This document shows positions 47,601 to 60,100 of a DNA stretch of 64,000 nt, piece after piece. This DNA is from Diadema setosum. Lineage: Eukaryota > Echinodermata > Echinoidea > Diadematoida > Diadematidae. The notes below the pieces were generated by a model. That model saw only the letters and a program-made list of their open reading frames with translations, was not told the origin of the DNA and made no database searches. The stretch is from positions 34,817,316-34,881,315 of the forward strand of contig NC_092702.1 in NCBI RefSeq assembly GCF_964275005.1, read 5' to 3'. The position numbers were made by a program, and so were the translations under genes. Numbering within the stretch: position 1 is the stretch's first letter; every line of letters starts with the position of its first letter.

Positions 47601-48517
47601 CTCGGCTCAGCCATCAACGACTTTAGGATCCTTTTGTTGTAGCGGGTCACATATTCTGCACATAGCCATGTTGGTTTGACACTAGCATTGACTGAAGAAT
47701 TGAATCATGTAGCCCAAATGTATTCTGATTGTTTGAAATCATAGCATGAACCTGGCATTAATGCATTACAGTTATACCCATTGTAGTGAGGTATTGTCAA
47801 GTGGATGCATGTCACATATGATAGGTTTGATCGCAGAAGCAGTGCATCTTGTCAGCCTAGAAAAGAGGCAACAACGCGGCAGCATGGGATTATTACCGCA
47901 CCACTATCGGCTTCAGTGCAGTTTGACTGTACAAAAGCTGTGGTGTAATTGACTTGCAGGTCAAAACTGGAGATGGAGGGCGATTCTGCCACACTTTGTC
48001 AATTTTTTGTAGATTGCCATGGTTGCCATGATTGCCTTTCTAGTGAGATAGGGGTATAAAGATCATTCATCAGGGTACAATTAGTATCCTGAGAGAAGAG
48101 AGATCAGCATTGATAATACACATTGTGCACTGTTGTATGAAAAAACAAAAATTAAATGTCTGGGAGCATTACAATTGATAAATTCTTATATTTACTTCAG
48201 CTAATTCCTGTGAATTAATATTCTCTTTTTTATTTGTTCAATATTAATGTTTTGCTTGTTTGTCCTGGGATATGTTTCAGGATTAAAGCAGTCAAAAGGG
48301 ATTTCTTGATTTTTGTCATCCCTTCAGCCTGTTCCTTGCCCGGGGTACAAAGGACAAACGATTTCTGGTGTCCAAGCTGTTTGATGTAAATGAGAATTCA
48401 ACTGTGGAAGATTCACTGCACACTGAGGATGATGAGATCCACATCCCATTCGGTCAGGGCATCGCTGGCCATGTGGCTCAGACCAAGGAGACAGTCAACA
48501 TCAAGAATGCGTATGAG
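40271..48517 (+). CDS. PDE11-like cyclic nucleotide phosphodiesterase, first two coding exons
   Basis: The joined exons give the first 215 residues. Residues 12-46 (VEKFLEANRD..EMVDQWLSKH) match the amino-terminal helix of PDE11A (VETFL..EMVEKWLQRH). Residues 75-110 hold LRKSF and RRRKS, basic serine sites resembling PKA/PKG targets (S100 fits RRxS). GAF-A begins near residue 115 (ELFMELIRDIADELDLNTL) and continues through DRCSLFL, FLVSKLFDV, IPFGQGIAGHV and VNIKNAYE. PDE11 hydrolyses both cAMP and cGMP in the cytosol; the second GAF and HD-type catalytic domain are not in this window. The close relative PDE5 is the alternative; the start region and linker fit PDE11 better. Confidence 0.85.
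40726..45511 (+). other. PDE11-like intron 1, first part
   Basis: No additional exon is seen. CT tract at 41631-41661, A runs at 41270-41283 and 43110-43125, CA tract 43125-43141, G-rich 44496-44521. Two stretches (43862-44045 and 44955-45110) share GTCCA..TGCAA and AAATTTTG.GAAGTTT wording and may be halves of one dispersed repeat. Confidence 0.5.
45512..45713 (-). mobile_element. TTCGCG-rich MITE, copy c (intron 1)
   Basis: AAAGTGGAAAATTTTCGCGG and CGCAAAAATATCCACTTT are inverted termini. ATTCCGCGGAAT is at 45634-45645. Read on the minus strand it aligns with 12013-12212 along its full length (202 versus 200 bp), including GACATCAACT and GGAACATA. Confidence 0.87.
46136..46771. mobile_element. 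Long-TIR element with a nested TTAA-type insertion (intron 1)
   Basis: Left arm (46136-46345) and right arm (about 46540-46771) are inverted: GAATGCAGCAATTTTAGTAG and CTACTAATATTGCTGCATTC, GATGAGGACACTACTACAG and CTGTAGCAGTCTTCTCATCC. In the middle, TTAACCCGTTGAGGACG at about 46346 and CTCGTCCTCAAC at 46420 suggest a small insertion with TTAA at its left edge, like piggyBac-type elements. That part is weaker because the right end is degraded. Confidence 0.75.
46982..47650. mobile_element. 669-bp element with TGTGACCCGC termini (intron 1)
   Basis: TGTGACCCGCCACAACAAAA..GGATCC is inverted at the right end with one mismatch in 26 bp (GGATCCTTTTGTTGTAGCGG then GTCACA). The interior is GC-richer (CCAATCAG and CCAATAAG boxes near 47311 and 47341) and has no transposase frame. 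Confidence 0.85.
48328..48517 (+). CDS. PDE11-like exon 2 (aa 152-215)
   Basis: Acceptor CATCCCTTCAG|CCTG completes AGC (Ser), so DRC joins to SLFLARG exactly as in the family. Donor TATGAG|GTAAGC, phase 0. It is too short and has no ATG, so it is found only by homology. Confidence 0.9.
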
Positions 48518-51500
48518 GTAAGCCACTTTTAAGTAATACAAAACTATGATGTACATATTGTTTATGTGTATCAATACTGAAGACTTTGCATGTGTCTATG
48601 AATAAAAAAATGAGGTTTGATGTGTGTATGTCACATTGTGCATCACTGCATATAAATCAAGTGTTCATGATCACAAAGGATCAGAGGGAGGGTGTCACAC
48701 TTCGGTCATTGAACATTGCCAAAGAGCTCCTTCCTTGGCGAATAAGCTTTAATTTGAATCATTTAAATGTATGAGCTAAAAAGAAAAAGAAAAAAAAGAG
48801 AGAAAAAGATTAGATAGTTCTGTTAATGTTTAGTTAAGCTTCAGTATAAGTGAGAATCTTTTGCTGTGATTGAACTCTGTTTTAAGACAGTGGTTTAATT
48901 ATATTCTTGTACACGTATGTGTCAAGCGTGATATCACTGCATCACACTTCCTGTAGCAACGTTGACATTTTACTGGTACAAGTGTACCAGTCAGCTGGGC
49001 ATGCTGAAAACTGTAACTGCATACACGATTCAGCTGTTCCGTTCCTACAAATTACTGACACATGGAGGATATAAGGTATCAGTGAAGAGAATATGAAGAA
49101 TGCCTGCACATTGAATAATCAAGACTGAAGAGGTGAACAGGAAAATAGTTAGATGGCATGATCTATGTAAAACAAAACTGTCACAAAGAAAAATCCCCCT
49201 AAAAAAAAAAAAAAAAAAAAAATTGTGAGAACAAATACAACATACTGTAGGAGCCAAGAGGGTTTGAACCTTGAAGTGGAAAGCGTAGTTAAAGAATGCT
49301 GATTGATAGAAAACTGAAAACTTGAAGTATGCACCATTTTATAGACAGTGCTGAGAGATGGGAATGGCATTGATGATAACAGGTTGAGAGCACACTACCT
49401 GAGTACTACATAGTGCAAAAGGCTACATATGGAGTTATTTTTCAAGAAAGAAAAGCACTAAGAGAGATACTAAGGAGTGTCTGTGGCAGAGTGTGCATGT
49501 CTAGCTATTCTTTCTTTCTTTCTTTCTTTTAATGAAGTTGATGTGGCATATTGCACAAGCTAGAATTTGTTGTTTTTGTTTTTGTTTTCCCAGACCACTT
49601 CTGTTCGGACTCTGATGCAGTCTCAGGTGCAGAAATGCAGAAAAATATATTATGAGAAGAATTGACATAGTTGGAGTGCAGTTACTAAGTCACATGGGAG
49701 CACAAGGACAAATTATGAAATTGTGTTCATTAACACACTTCTGTGCCATCCATAACAATAGCTACCTTGTTACACTGTGTACGCTCTGAGAATGAATTAC
49801 ATGGGAGGGTAAATGCCAACCTGCAGTAATTTACTTGGTGCCCTTTTTTCCCCTATCCTTCGAAAAGCCATAATGCTTTCTACCTTCCACCATTAATGCT
49901 AAGTAGCTATGCTCCCCACATATTCTTCAATGACATAATGTAATACTTTGCCCCTTTATCATTTGTCAGGGTACCTTGCCCTAAATGTTATCTTCTTCAT
50001 GATCCCCCTTTCCCCTTTCCTTGTTATGTCCATTCTCCATACCCATATTTTACGACATACTTCGAAACAACATAGATTCAGTATCACAAAGTGCATGTCC
50101 CCCATGTTTATTTTTCTTTTAAAGAGTACCCACAAAACAATAATGAAAGAGTAATTGTTGAAAAAACAAAATTGTAATATTGGATAATTGATGCAATTAA
50201 ATAGTGTTTTACTATTCATATTTAGAAGTATAACAATATTAATGATCAGGATTATACTTTACCTTTCCATTCACACCTGCTATGAAAAATTGTGAAGTTA
50301 TGTTGCACTGGTGAAAAACCAAAGTTTTTGTCACCCTGAACAAACATGCACAACTAATGCAACAATAGGGTGACTGGTTAGCTGTATAAGGTGCATGTAT
50401 GTAACTTGAGGCCATGGGAAAAATCCTTTATTGAGTGGCAGTCATGTTCCAAAAATTGCTAGTTTTCAACTGGTAGGGTTCACATAAAAAACCTCATGTG
50501 AAGCAAAAAAAAAAATTACACTACACAAGGCGATTGTTATCAGCGCTGTTTCAAGAGGCTTTCACATATGCCTGGCATTTTTGCTGAAATGTCACAATTT
50601 TGTTGTTGTTGTTGTTGTGGCAGTTTGAATGGCTCTGTTGAAATTTTATAAGGAAGAGGTGACAAATCTGAACCTTATACAGCTGTATTGCTCATGCAAA
50701 GTTGAATTCATAAAACTGTAATCATTGGTTTTATTATTGTGTTTTTATAAGAAAAGTATACACAGTGGTCAATCAAATTTTAAGTCTTGAGCGATCAAAA
50801 TGACATTCATTATTTCTGAGCAGTGACCCTTCTGTAGGAAGGTTGATAAAATCATATTTGCTGTTATGGTTTGTTAATTTCTAGCTTGCTTCTACAACAA
50901 CAACACAGCATTAGTGCATGAGCTGCAAAGAACATGAACAATTTGCATCACACTATGCACATATTTTAGAATGGACGAATGCAGGTGTAGTAGGCATCAT
51001 CTATTTAAGGTAATAGCATTAAGGAAATATAATGCTCATAGCATGCTTTATGTGCTGTAGATTAGGTTAATAACTGTGGCTGTGTGAGCTGTTGGGTAGC
51101 CTCTCTCCACATGTTCGTGCGGCCTGTAGATTTCAGTGCCTTTGTGGTGTGCAAACTACAGTGGCTGGATGACTGTCGGTCTGTTGATGATGTTCTCTCA
51201 GCTAAAGTGGACACCTAGCAGTCCCACAAGCTCATATTTCACTGAATCATGCATTTACTGCAAAGGGCATGCTGCAAATGTGCAGTGCTTAAGGGCACAT
51301 TTGAAGACTCACAGGTCTTCGAAGTGATGCCAAGGCATACATGTTGTAAACATACTAAAGATTCAATTCGTAACATCTGTGAAGCTACAGCTTGCACTGT
51401 CTCTGAGATTTAATACATTGTGTGAGCATGGTACATGATGTATGCATTGACCACTGAGTGTGGCAGGTAATATTTTCATTCATGTTGGGAATGAAGTAGC

Positions 51501-52595
51501 CATATTGACCCAAGCACACAAAGGGTAGTTGAATTAAAATCTGTAGTTTAGCTGTTGATCATGAAATAAAACTAGCATGAAATGGGTGTACTGTGCCCAT
51601 ACTTCATATACATGTCAGCATGCATTCAATGTAATATTTCTTTTGGCATAATCGGTGTAAAACATTTATTAAAAGATGAAATTTGCATTTTAGACTAGAT
51701 TTAAACTACCATTTTTTTTTTGTTGTGACATTTAAACTACATTTTGCAGGGAGTGTGGTGACTGTATTTGCAAGTTTAAAGATAATTATAGAATTGATTG
51801 TGAGATATGAGATACTGTACATTAAATGGTTTACCATATGCAGATTGCATGGCTTTCAATAACTAGCTGTTATCCAGCCTGTGAGGTTAAGCAAGAGAAC
51901 ACAAATTTGTGACAGAACTTGTGCTTTAATGGAAATAGTGTAAAGTTTCATCATACCATTAGGCCTATCAATTGATGTGCTGGCATATTGCTGCTGTGAA
52001 ATACCTGATTATGATATTCAAATAAATCTTATAGTCAAAATTTGTACTAATTTTATGGCATATTTCTGAAAGATGGCCTATTTACATGTAGTTTGTGAAA
52101 TGTTCATCAAGGATTAAAAAAATGAAAATCTTATGAAGTTTCAGAATAGCCATAACAGAATACAAGCTGCATAATATTCCCATCCCCATCCCCAAAGAAA
52201 AGTAATTCCCTACCCTTACCTGTAGGGTATGATATCTGACTAGATGTCTAGGCCTGTATCTCATACCTTTTCTTTTTTTTTTGGGGGGGGGGGGAGGGGT
52301 GGGGAGTATTGTACGCAACTCAGTGAGTCATGCGCCACTGCCCTGCTTTCATGTAAGTGTGAAGTAGTAATGTCCATTGTTGCATTACAATTAAAGCCGT
52401 GCAACCTCAGTTGTGATTTGTTAATGTGTGTGTGTGTGTGAGCGTGTGTTTCTGTGTTTCCTTGCTAACTGCTCTTTTAATTATGGAGCTAGATATGGTA
52501 AAAGCAGTATGAACTGATAATCTGTAGTATGAAGTCTTTGCCATGTGAACATATGCACAAACACGACATTGTAACTACTAATGTATGAGTCGACC
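48518..52595 (+). other. PDE11-like intron 2, first part
   Basis: I looked for the next GAF-A exon (a TGYKT..LCMP pattern) and found none. Simple repeats: A tract 49201-49221, TTTC tract 49509-49530, TTG tract 50601-50618, G tract 52283-52295, GT tract 52424-52450. No bounded mobile element is assigned here. Confidence 0.45.
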
Positions 52596-52640
52596 TGGGT
52601 CCCGTTTCATAAAACTTGTCATATCAGTAACAATGTTTCA
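52596..52640. repeat. GGGTCCCGTTTCATAAAA repeat end
   Basis: Matches the left end of 24717-24885. The right end was not found. Confidence 0.5.
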
Positions 52641-52924
52641 CTCATACTACGTAATATTTTATCAAAATCATTCTAAAGGGATATCAGATTGCAAGAAGGA
52701 CATCTACACAGTGAAGAATAGAAAGACAGAGAAGTAATTCATGGTTTGAGATAGGTCAAGAGGGAAATTTGTTATTCCTTTTCAGGTTTCAAAGCAATCC
52801 TTTCAACAACAACAAAAAGAAAAAAAGAAAGAACTGAATTGCTCTGCTAATCCAAGCCCCCAAAATACACTCAGTGTGTAAGTGAACCTCTGTTTGTTAA
52901 ACAACACTTGGTAAATATGACTAC

Positions 52925-53432
52925 AGTTACCTTCAGATGGAGATCCCTAACTTCAAGTTAAGCTATCTTTGACGGTGAAGTAAAGCTCGTAGTTAACTAC
53001 CGTGTAGATGCACTTGAAGGTAAGCTAACTCGAAGTTAACTTGGATGATGAGAACCACAAGATTTCTCAGGATTAGCGCTCTATCCACGAGCCGCAGTTG
53101 GTCCCCACTCGAAGGTAAGCATCGTGTGGACAAGAAAATCACCTAACTCAAGGTAAGCGTGACCTCTCTGTAAACCCCCATTCACTTTCACTTTCCGGGT
53201 CAACTTCCCGAATGCAAATACACTGCCCCTCGTACTGGGGTCAACTTCTGGTTCTCTGGTTTAATTGTCGAGTGGGACTAGCTCGGATTTATGGAGGGCA
53301 GAAGCTTATCATTGAGATTAGCTACCATTTATGATAAGCTTCATTGTGTGGACATGCGTCATAGTTTAGGGCAAGAACTCGTCCTTGAAGTTAGCTTAAC
53401 TTGAAGTTAAGGATCACCATCTGAATGTAACT
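52925..53432. mobile_element. Fold-back element, AACTTCAAGTTAAGCTA arms
   Basis: AGTTACCTTCAGATGGAGATC..AACTTCAAGTTAAGCTA at the left is inverted at the right (TAGCTTAACTTGAAGTTAAG..CACCATCTGAATGTAACT), about 50 bp. Internally, GAAGTTAACTT and GAAGGTAAGC words recur. No frame. Confidence 0.82.
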
Positions 53433-53927
53433 TGTTTAAACAATGCAAATTTACTGGAATTTATCAGTATCAGAAAGAAAATCATTCCTTCCCATAATTC
53501 TGGAAAGATTTTGATTTTCTTTATGTTTTGTTACATGAAGTTATGTGAGATTTACAGAATCTCTTTGAAATTCAGGATGCATGATCATTTGGAATCAAAG
53601 AATGACTCTTTTGTCTTTTTCTCATACTTTTCTAATAAAAATAAGTTTGCATATTAAAGTAAATCAGTGTTATTAGAGCATGAGCTGAAACAGTTACAAC
53701 AGAAGTTGCAACAGAGTTAAAACAGTGTTCAGAATATAGATTCTTCACAACAGACTTGAAACAGGCTCAGAATACCACCCATGATCACACTGTTAGTGAG
53801 ATTTTCATATACCAGGTACATTGGCAAAAATCATGATTTGGATTGCAGTACAAATCTCAAGATTTGTATCATGCTTTTTTTTACATCAGTGTGAATACCA
53901 CTATTGCACATTAATTATCTTTGTCGT

Positions 53928-54228
53928 TAAAGGGGATTGCTAGTAACTGATCAGTGGGAATCGGTGGGAATGCTGGGAGATGATTGTTCCAATCCTTGTG
54001 GGATTCATTTAAGAGTACATTATATACCCGTTTACGATCGCCCCATCACTGTACAGGCATGCTAACATGGAAACATTAAACTGCACATTACTTGAATATG
54101 AGACCATTCTGAATCAAATAATTTTCACACAATAGTAGATATATAATGTACTCTTAAATGAATCCCACTAGGATTGGAACAATCATCCCCAGCATTCCCA
54201 CTGATCAGGTACTAGCCATCCCCTTTAA
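53928..54228. mobile_element. MITE, TTAAAGGGG family, intact copy B
   Basis: TTAAAGGGGATTGCTAGTA and TACTAGCCATCCCCTTTAA are inverted ends; the arms continue about 95 bp (TGATCAGTGGGAATC, GGGAATGCTGGG, CAATCCT-GTGGGATTCATTT). It is the intact reference for the interrupted copy at 836-1583. Confidence 0.87.
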
Positions 54229-54520
54229 CATTGTGCAAGGCTCTTGTTTTGTTTCCATAGTACACGCAACTAGGAACACAGTTGTTGTCCAATTTTTTTT
54301 TTTTTTTTTTAATATGTATACCTGGTAATTTGAGATGACATTTTATTCAATGAAGCGGTGTCCACTAATTGGATTGCCATTGTTCCAAGGTCAGTCAATG
54401 GTTTAATGCCTGTATGCAGTGAGTCCAGCCTAATAGTGTGGCTGTCGACATAGACCTGTGCAATGTGTTCTAGGGTAATTAACATTTACAAAGATAAAGA
54501 GAAGGGTATTTTGAGTAATG

Positions 54521-54883
54521 TTAAAGGGACTTTACAGTTCTGATTGAGGTGAGGATTCAGATCTATGAAATGTTAATGAGCATACAATTTTAAGGGGAAG
54601 CAAAAGTTTATTTGATGAAAATCGGTTTTGAAATGACTGAGATATCTGAAAACAAGGTATTAAAAACAAAAAGATCCTAATGAAAGTCTTGGCCTGTCAA
54701 TTTTATTAGGATCACTTTTTTCGATATCTCAGCCATTTCAAGGCCAATTTTCATCAAATAAACATTGAATCCTTCTTGAAATTACATGCCCTTTCATATT
54801 TCATACGAGGTTTCTCATTTTCTCACTGAAAAATGTTATAAACCTGAATCCTCACCTTAACCAGTACTGTACAGTCCCTTTAA
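54521..54883. mobile_element. MITE, TTAAAGGG family, copy 2
   Basis: TTAAAGGGACTTTACAGTTC and GTACAGTCCCTTTAA are inverted ends; the arms include GAGGTGAGGATTCA and GAAAATCGGTTTTGAAATG. AATGT occurs just outside both ends. Confidence 0.85.
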
Positions 54884-55621
54884 ATGTGATACGATAGTAG
54901 ATCAACAAAAGTTAGCGTAATGTCAGTCAAGTATTGTAAATGGCTTATTACTGGCACAGTGAAATTGCCTTCCTGATTGATTTGTTACATAGCATGCCAC
55001 GAAGACCAGAGTGGGATCTCTCTTGAATTTGATTAAAGAAATTAATTTAGTTTCATCTGGCATTTTCATGAGCAATGACAAATTAAGAATGATTGTATAT
55101 ATCTTCAGCAGAGACACATTTATGTGTTTCTGGAAAAAAACTGATAATGTCATACTCCACAGGAGCAGAATTTAAAATGAAAAGTGACACAGTCATTGGA
55201 CTGAACCGGGTACAGAGTGTATGCTGTGTATAGGCTGTCTTGCTATTGCAATGATCATGTCTTCTCACTGTCAACGTAATTTACCCACTGGTTTTTCTTA
55301 GTGACCTGTGCTGTTTCACGCCTTTCATAGAATACCAAGAGTCTCTCTGATAGGATTCCACTTAAGTATCAATTATCATTAAGTCAATCAATTTTAATGG
55401 TTGTTAATCAATCAGCCCCATAACTGGATGGTAAGTTTCCTCTGCTGTGAATTACAATACCATTCAACCCAGGTTGTCCAGTATGCTTGCCAAAGCTGAA
55501 AATGTCAGTGACAGAGTAGAAGTACTAGTATAATATTATGTTTGTATTAATGCTAAATGTGTTAGGTTCATCACCTCCATGTCTCTCACAAAGATCTAAT
55601 CAATAACTTGATTGGAAAGTG

Positions 55622-56430
55622 TTAAAGGGATGGTACAGTATTGGTGGAGATGAGAATTGGGCTTCTAACTTTTTGCGAGATACCAAGAAAACACTTGTGG
55701 AGTAGTACAGAGCATACAGAGTACAGAGCGTACCATTTTTTCTTTTTTTTTTTTTAATTCAAGTTCCATATTCCACATTCCATATTCAGGCTTCATATTC
55801 CATTTGATTTCAGAGTAAAATATGTATAACACAACATTCAATTTTAGACATAATTTCACAAATGTATAAGGACATGTAATAAAATGATGTGTAAATATGA
55901 GGAACCTACTAAAAAGCAATGCTTGTAGGATGTAGGTTCCAAAGAAACAATGTAAGCGTTTAGTACAACATGCTAAATTACGAAAGATGACGAAACACAA
56001 GCGAAAATCGGTATGTTGAGATAATAATAAACTCTACAGAATGTACAAAATAGTTTATGATGGTCAAGTTAAAACTCAGGGATTCAATGCTCCATAAAAT
56101 TGCACTATTGGTCAAAGAAATGTGGTCAAAATGAAGAATTTTAAGAGGAATTCGGAGTTTATTTGATGAAAATCGGGTTTGGAATGACTTAAACATCCAA
56201 AAACAAATTAAAACAAAGTGATCGTAATAAATTGTGGGTCCCACACTTATTAGAATTGCTCTATAATGGCTATCTCAGCCATTTCAAAACCAATTTTCAT
56301 CAAATAAACGTTGAATTCCTCATGGAAAAAACATGCTCTTTCATATTTCACAAGAGGTTTCTCATTATCTCACCAAAAATGTTAGAAACCTGAAATTAGG
56401 TCTGAACCAAAACTATACGATCCCTTTAAA
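55622..56430. mobile_element. MITE, TTAAAGGG family, copy 3, interrupted
   Basis: The left arm (TTAAAGGGATGGTACAGTA) and right arm (ATACGATCCCTTTAAA) match copies 1 and 2. About 400 bp of unrelated sequence (about 55725-56130) separates them, beginning with a T tract at 55739-55755, as a minus-strand retroelement insertion with a poly(A) end would. The insert has an AACCTAC..GTAGGTT hairpin. Confidence 0.75.
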
Positions 56431-56959
56431 GAGTGAATATGATTATGATTATTATTGCTATTATTATTATTATTTTTTTTTTTTGGGGGGGGGGGGAGGG
56501 TGTTGTGTAAATGCAGTAGATTGTAATACATTTTTCTTTTTTTTTTGTCTTGTATCTCTGTTCTGTGCTTAAACCTCTGGTACTAGAGGCATGCTGCCTT
56601 AAATGCAAAGTGGATACTAATGCCCCTAATTTTGGACTTGGCAAAAACAAAATTCCTTAATATTATGAAGCAAGAAGAAAATGTGGACAACAGGAATCAT
56701 CTGAATAGAAATGATTGATGCAATAGTGTGACTACATGTGTAATACATTTGGGTTATTGTTCTGTACATGGAACAATTCTATACAGTGAAAATGCACAGA
56801 AATCACTGCCTTGTGTTCAATTTAATAATGTATCATCTTGTGCTGTTGTGGGCCTGCAAATTCAGTCAGTCTACTGAACAATTACCATCACCATAACTCT
56901 ACAACAGTAGAACTTGAGGCTGCATTGGCATGATGCCGCACCTTGGTAATGATTTGGGA

Positions 56960-57100
56960 TAACCATGCACCATCATTTTTTTTTAAAAACAGATCTTCAT
57001 TCAAATTGGGAAGGAAACACAAATATGCATGTGGATTGAGTGAATGCGCAGCAATGTTTGTAGAATACATCAGCAAAGTTTGCAGGATATTTAGTAAATA
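56960..57100. repeat. Fragment of the 46136-family arm
   Basis: GATTGAGTGAATGCGCAGCA and GAATACATCAGCAAAGTTTG match the arm of 46136-46771. It is short and single-armed. Confidence 0.5.
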
Positions 57101-60100
57101 AAACAGAACAAATTCAATTCAATTTCAATTCAATTCAAATGAATTGGGAATTTCTGCATTAAACATATTACAAATGAAATACGGTCATTTCTTTTTATAT
57201 CAATATTCAAGACAATAAAACATACAGTGTGTACATCCGAACATAACTGAGATATACATGTACAGATTGAAGAAAAGAATAAGAGAACACATCAATTGGG
57301 AACCACTCGGGATATAGTAAATCAAATGATCTGTGTAGGATATTGTGAATCAAATAGATAATAAATGATAATAAATAGTAGTTTTAGGATGTTCCAATGA
57401 ATTTTGTTTTGGGTAATGTTCAATGAAATCAAATATATGCCAACTTCCAGGCAAACTATCCTTTGTCTCAGTTGAGGTGTTTTAAGCTTATGAAAACCTA
57501 GAGTGACTGGAGCATATTATTTCTTTTTTTTTTTAAAGGTATAATTACTATGTCTCAACCCTCTGGGATTTGAAATCCAGAATTAGATGAACCATGATGA
57601 TTTGGATGCCGCGGAATGATGAAGAGCATTACAAGTATTATGCAGAGTCTAGCGATCAGCCACGGGCATGACTGTCTCCTGGTTCACCAGTAAAGCCTCA
57701 ATATGTACATGTACATGCACTGTGTACCAGCAACTTGTGTAACTTTGTAATTAGATATGGTCGTCAAGGAAACACTCTGCCAGAAATGTCTGAATATCTA
57801 GCATAACTGTAATGAACTGAGCATGGGAGCAATAATGATATTGTAAGGGGAGCATTCTTGCATGATATTTGTCTTTGAAGGACATTGTTACTGCTTTTTG
57901 AAGATGCATGATATGCCAAACTATGAAATCAGTGTTCGGCAAAAATTGATGGTGATGTGACTCTCCTTGGGAAATTCTGCAAACATCTTAAAGACTACTT
58001 AGCTAAGGAATAGTTACATTACTGTAAATCTCAATCAAGCTGATATAATGAGGCAGTTGTCATTGTGCTTGAGATTTAACTTGAGAGATGCACATGATTA
58101 CCGGTAATGGTTGGTGATCAAGGAAAATGTACATTGTATCTATAGATGATGGTTGCAACCAACCTGCATGATCAATAAATTTGCAGGCAAAGAAAGATGT
58201 GTGACCTAAATACAGTAAAATTGATTGTAAAGTGGACTTCTTGAAATAACTTTAAAGGAGTAATGTAGTTGAGCCGAATATTGAGAGGCAAAAATTCAGA
58301 CTGTTAATATCATAGCTGTTGGGTTTCAGTGTAGTCATACTAAAATTTGAACTGTGGCACAAGGTGAAGTAAAATCGTTCTCATATGGTCCCAAAGGTAG
58401 TTCAAGTTGTGTTAAAAAGTAGTGCAAGCTTGTGTCATATGGCACGCAGATGGTTCCCATTATGTTCGTGCATGGAATTACCAGCCCTGTAGTCCTTCCT
58501 GGTCAAACACATGCGTGCATGTGTGTCTGTCTCGTAGTGCCAATGGGATTTGTATCTTACCAATTATGCAAGAAATCTTTATGGCTCTGATAAGCCTGCT
58601 AGGCAGCGAGCCTGTGTTGACACTGCTCCATTTGTACAAGAGATCTGTTCAACAGGATTACACAAGTAATCCCCACTTGGGGGAACTAATGTTGACTCCA
58701 TACTTGTGTTCACTTGCATGTGGTTGCAAGGTTTGCAGTTATTCTCTTTAACCTTGAATGATACAGAGGGTTATTCATTCATTAATGGATGTCTTGCAAG
58801 CATGGTGTTGTGTTTTGAAGTACATGTACCAAGTTTTTGGATACCTCCGGTGTGTTCTTTATCCCAAAGATGTGTACTTAAATGATATCTTGTACCTAGA
58901 GAATTTCTGTTTTGATGTTGTGCATACATGTATGTGCAAGTCTTTGTTTTTGTTTATCTACCATGTAATATATTGCACTGCTTGGCAGGGCTTATGCTAT
59001 GAAAACTCTTGCTATCAGGGTACAGATTATATATGCAGTAAGAAATTCAATTTACATCAGCTCAATTCAGAGAGTTACCCTGTTCTTTATCAAGGAGTTT
59101 CAGGAAAGCAGGCCAGAATTATTATTATTTTTTTTTGTGTGTGTGTAGGAATTTGCAGTCTGATCATTCTCTTAAAAAATATTTTGCAATAGCAAATGTC
59201 TGGAGCTGCGTGCCATTGAATTGAGAAAAAAAAACCCCAACAAAATAAACCACCTTATCCCCAGCACTGACTGTGTATTGCACTTTTTTCAAGGTGTTTT
59301 GTAATTTAACAAGGCAAGCTACACTCTTTGCACATTTGATTTAAGGCACTTACATGTCTTATCTACAATTGATGTGACACCGTATTTTTGGTAATTAGGT
59401 GAAAACTATTTCAATCAGGGAGGTGTGAAGCTATTAGCCTCTTTGAAGATGATAACAGGTGATATCTAAGCTAGTGCCTCGTTTTTTATGAGTGAAGTGT
59501 GATTGAAGCATAGGAAGGTATTTATTTTCAGATAGGATAAATTCTACTGGGGTTATACATTTGTCCATGGTACTCTGTGCATTGTACACTGTTCAATTCA
59601 CTGTTATAAGTTATGATTATGTTTATTTCTGGTCTCACTTTATAAGCACAATTATTATCACCAGCACTCATGTGAAGTAGCTTCATAGAGAAGTGGCAGA
59701 ATTAAAGGAAATAAGGGTGTAGGTCTAATGAAAGATCACTTTTTTTCCCTCCTTCACTTGTATTGACATCTCCATGTGTATGACTGAGCAAGATTCCATG
59801 ATCTTCCTTTCTAGAACCTGAAGATTTAATAGCATTGGGTTCACCCTTGACTGGATCATTGAAAGGTTGTCATAATTTATCTCAGAGAAAGAGAGAGAGG
59901 GTCTTTTTTTTTTTGTATTACAGAAAGGGAATGAAGGGATGAGGCCAAGCCAAAGATATGACCGACTCTTAATATTCTTGTGTTGTGTATCCAAACAGGG
60001 TGGAATTCATTTTGTTTTGTACATGTGTCTCATTGAAAAAGAATAGGTTCATGGGATAGCTCTAGGATAGTGAACATGGAAAGAGTTGATTTTTTGCACT

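Noticed and set aside
58758..59192. 144-residue plus-strand open frame
   Set aside because: Cys/Tyr/Leu/Ile-heavy, no recognisable motif, sits inside the PDE intron without splice context; likely chance.
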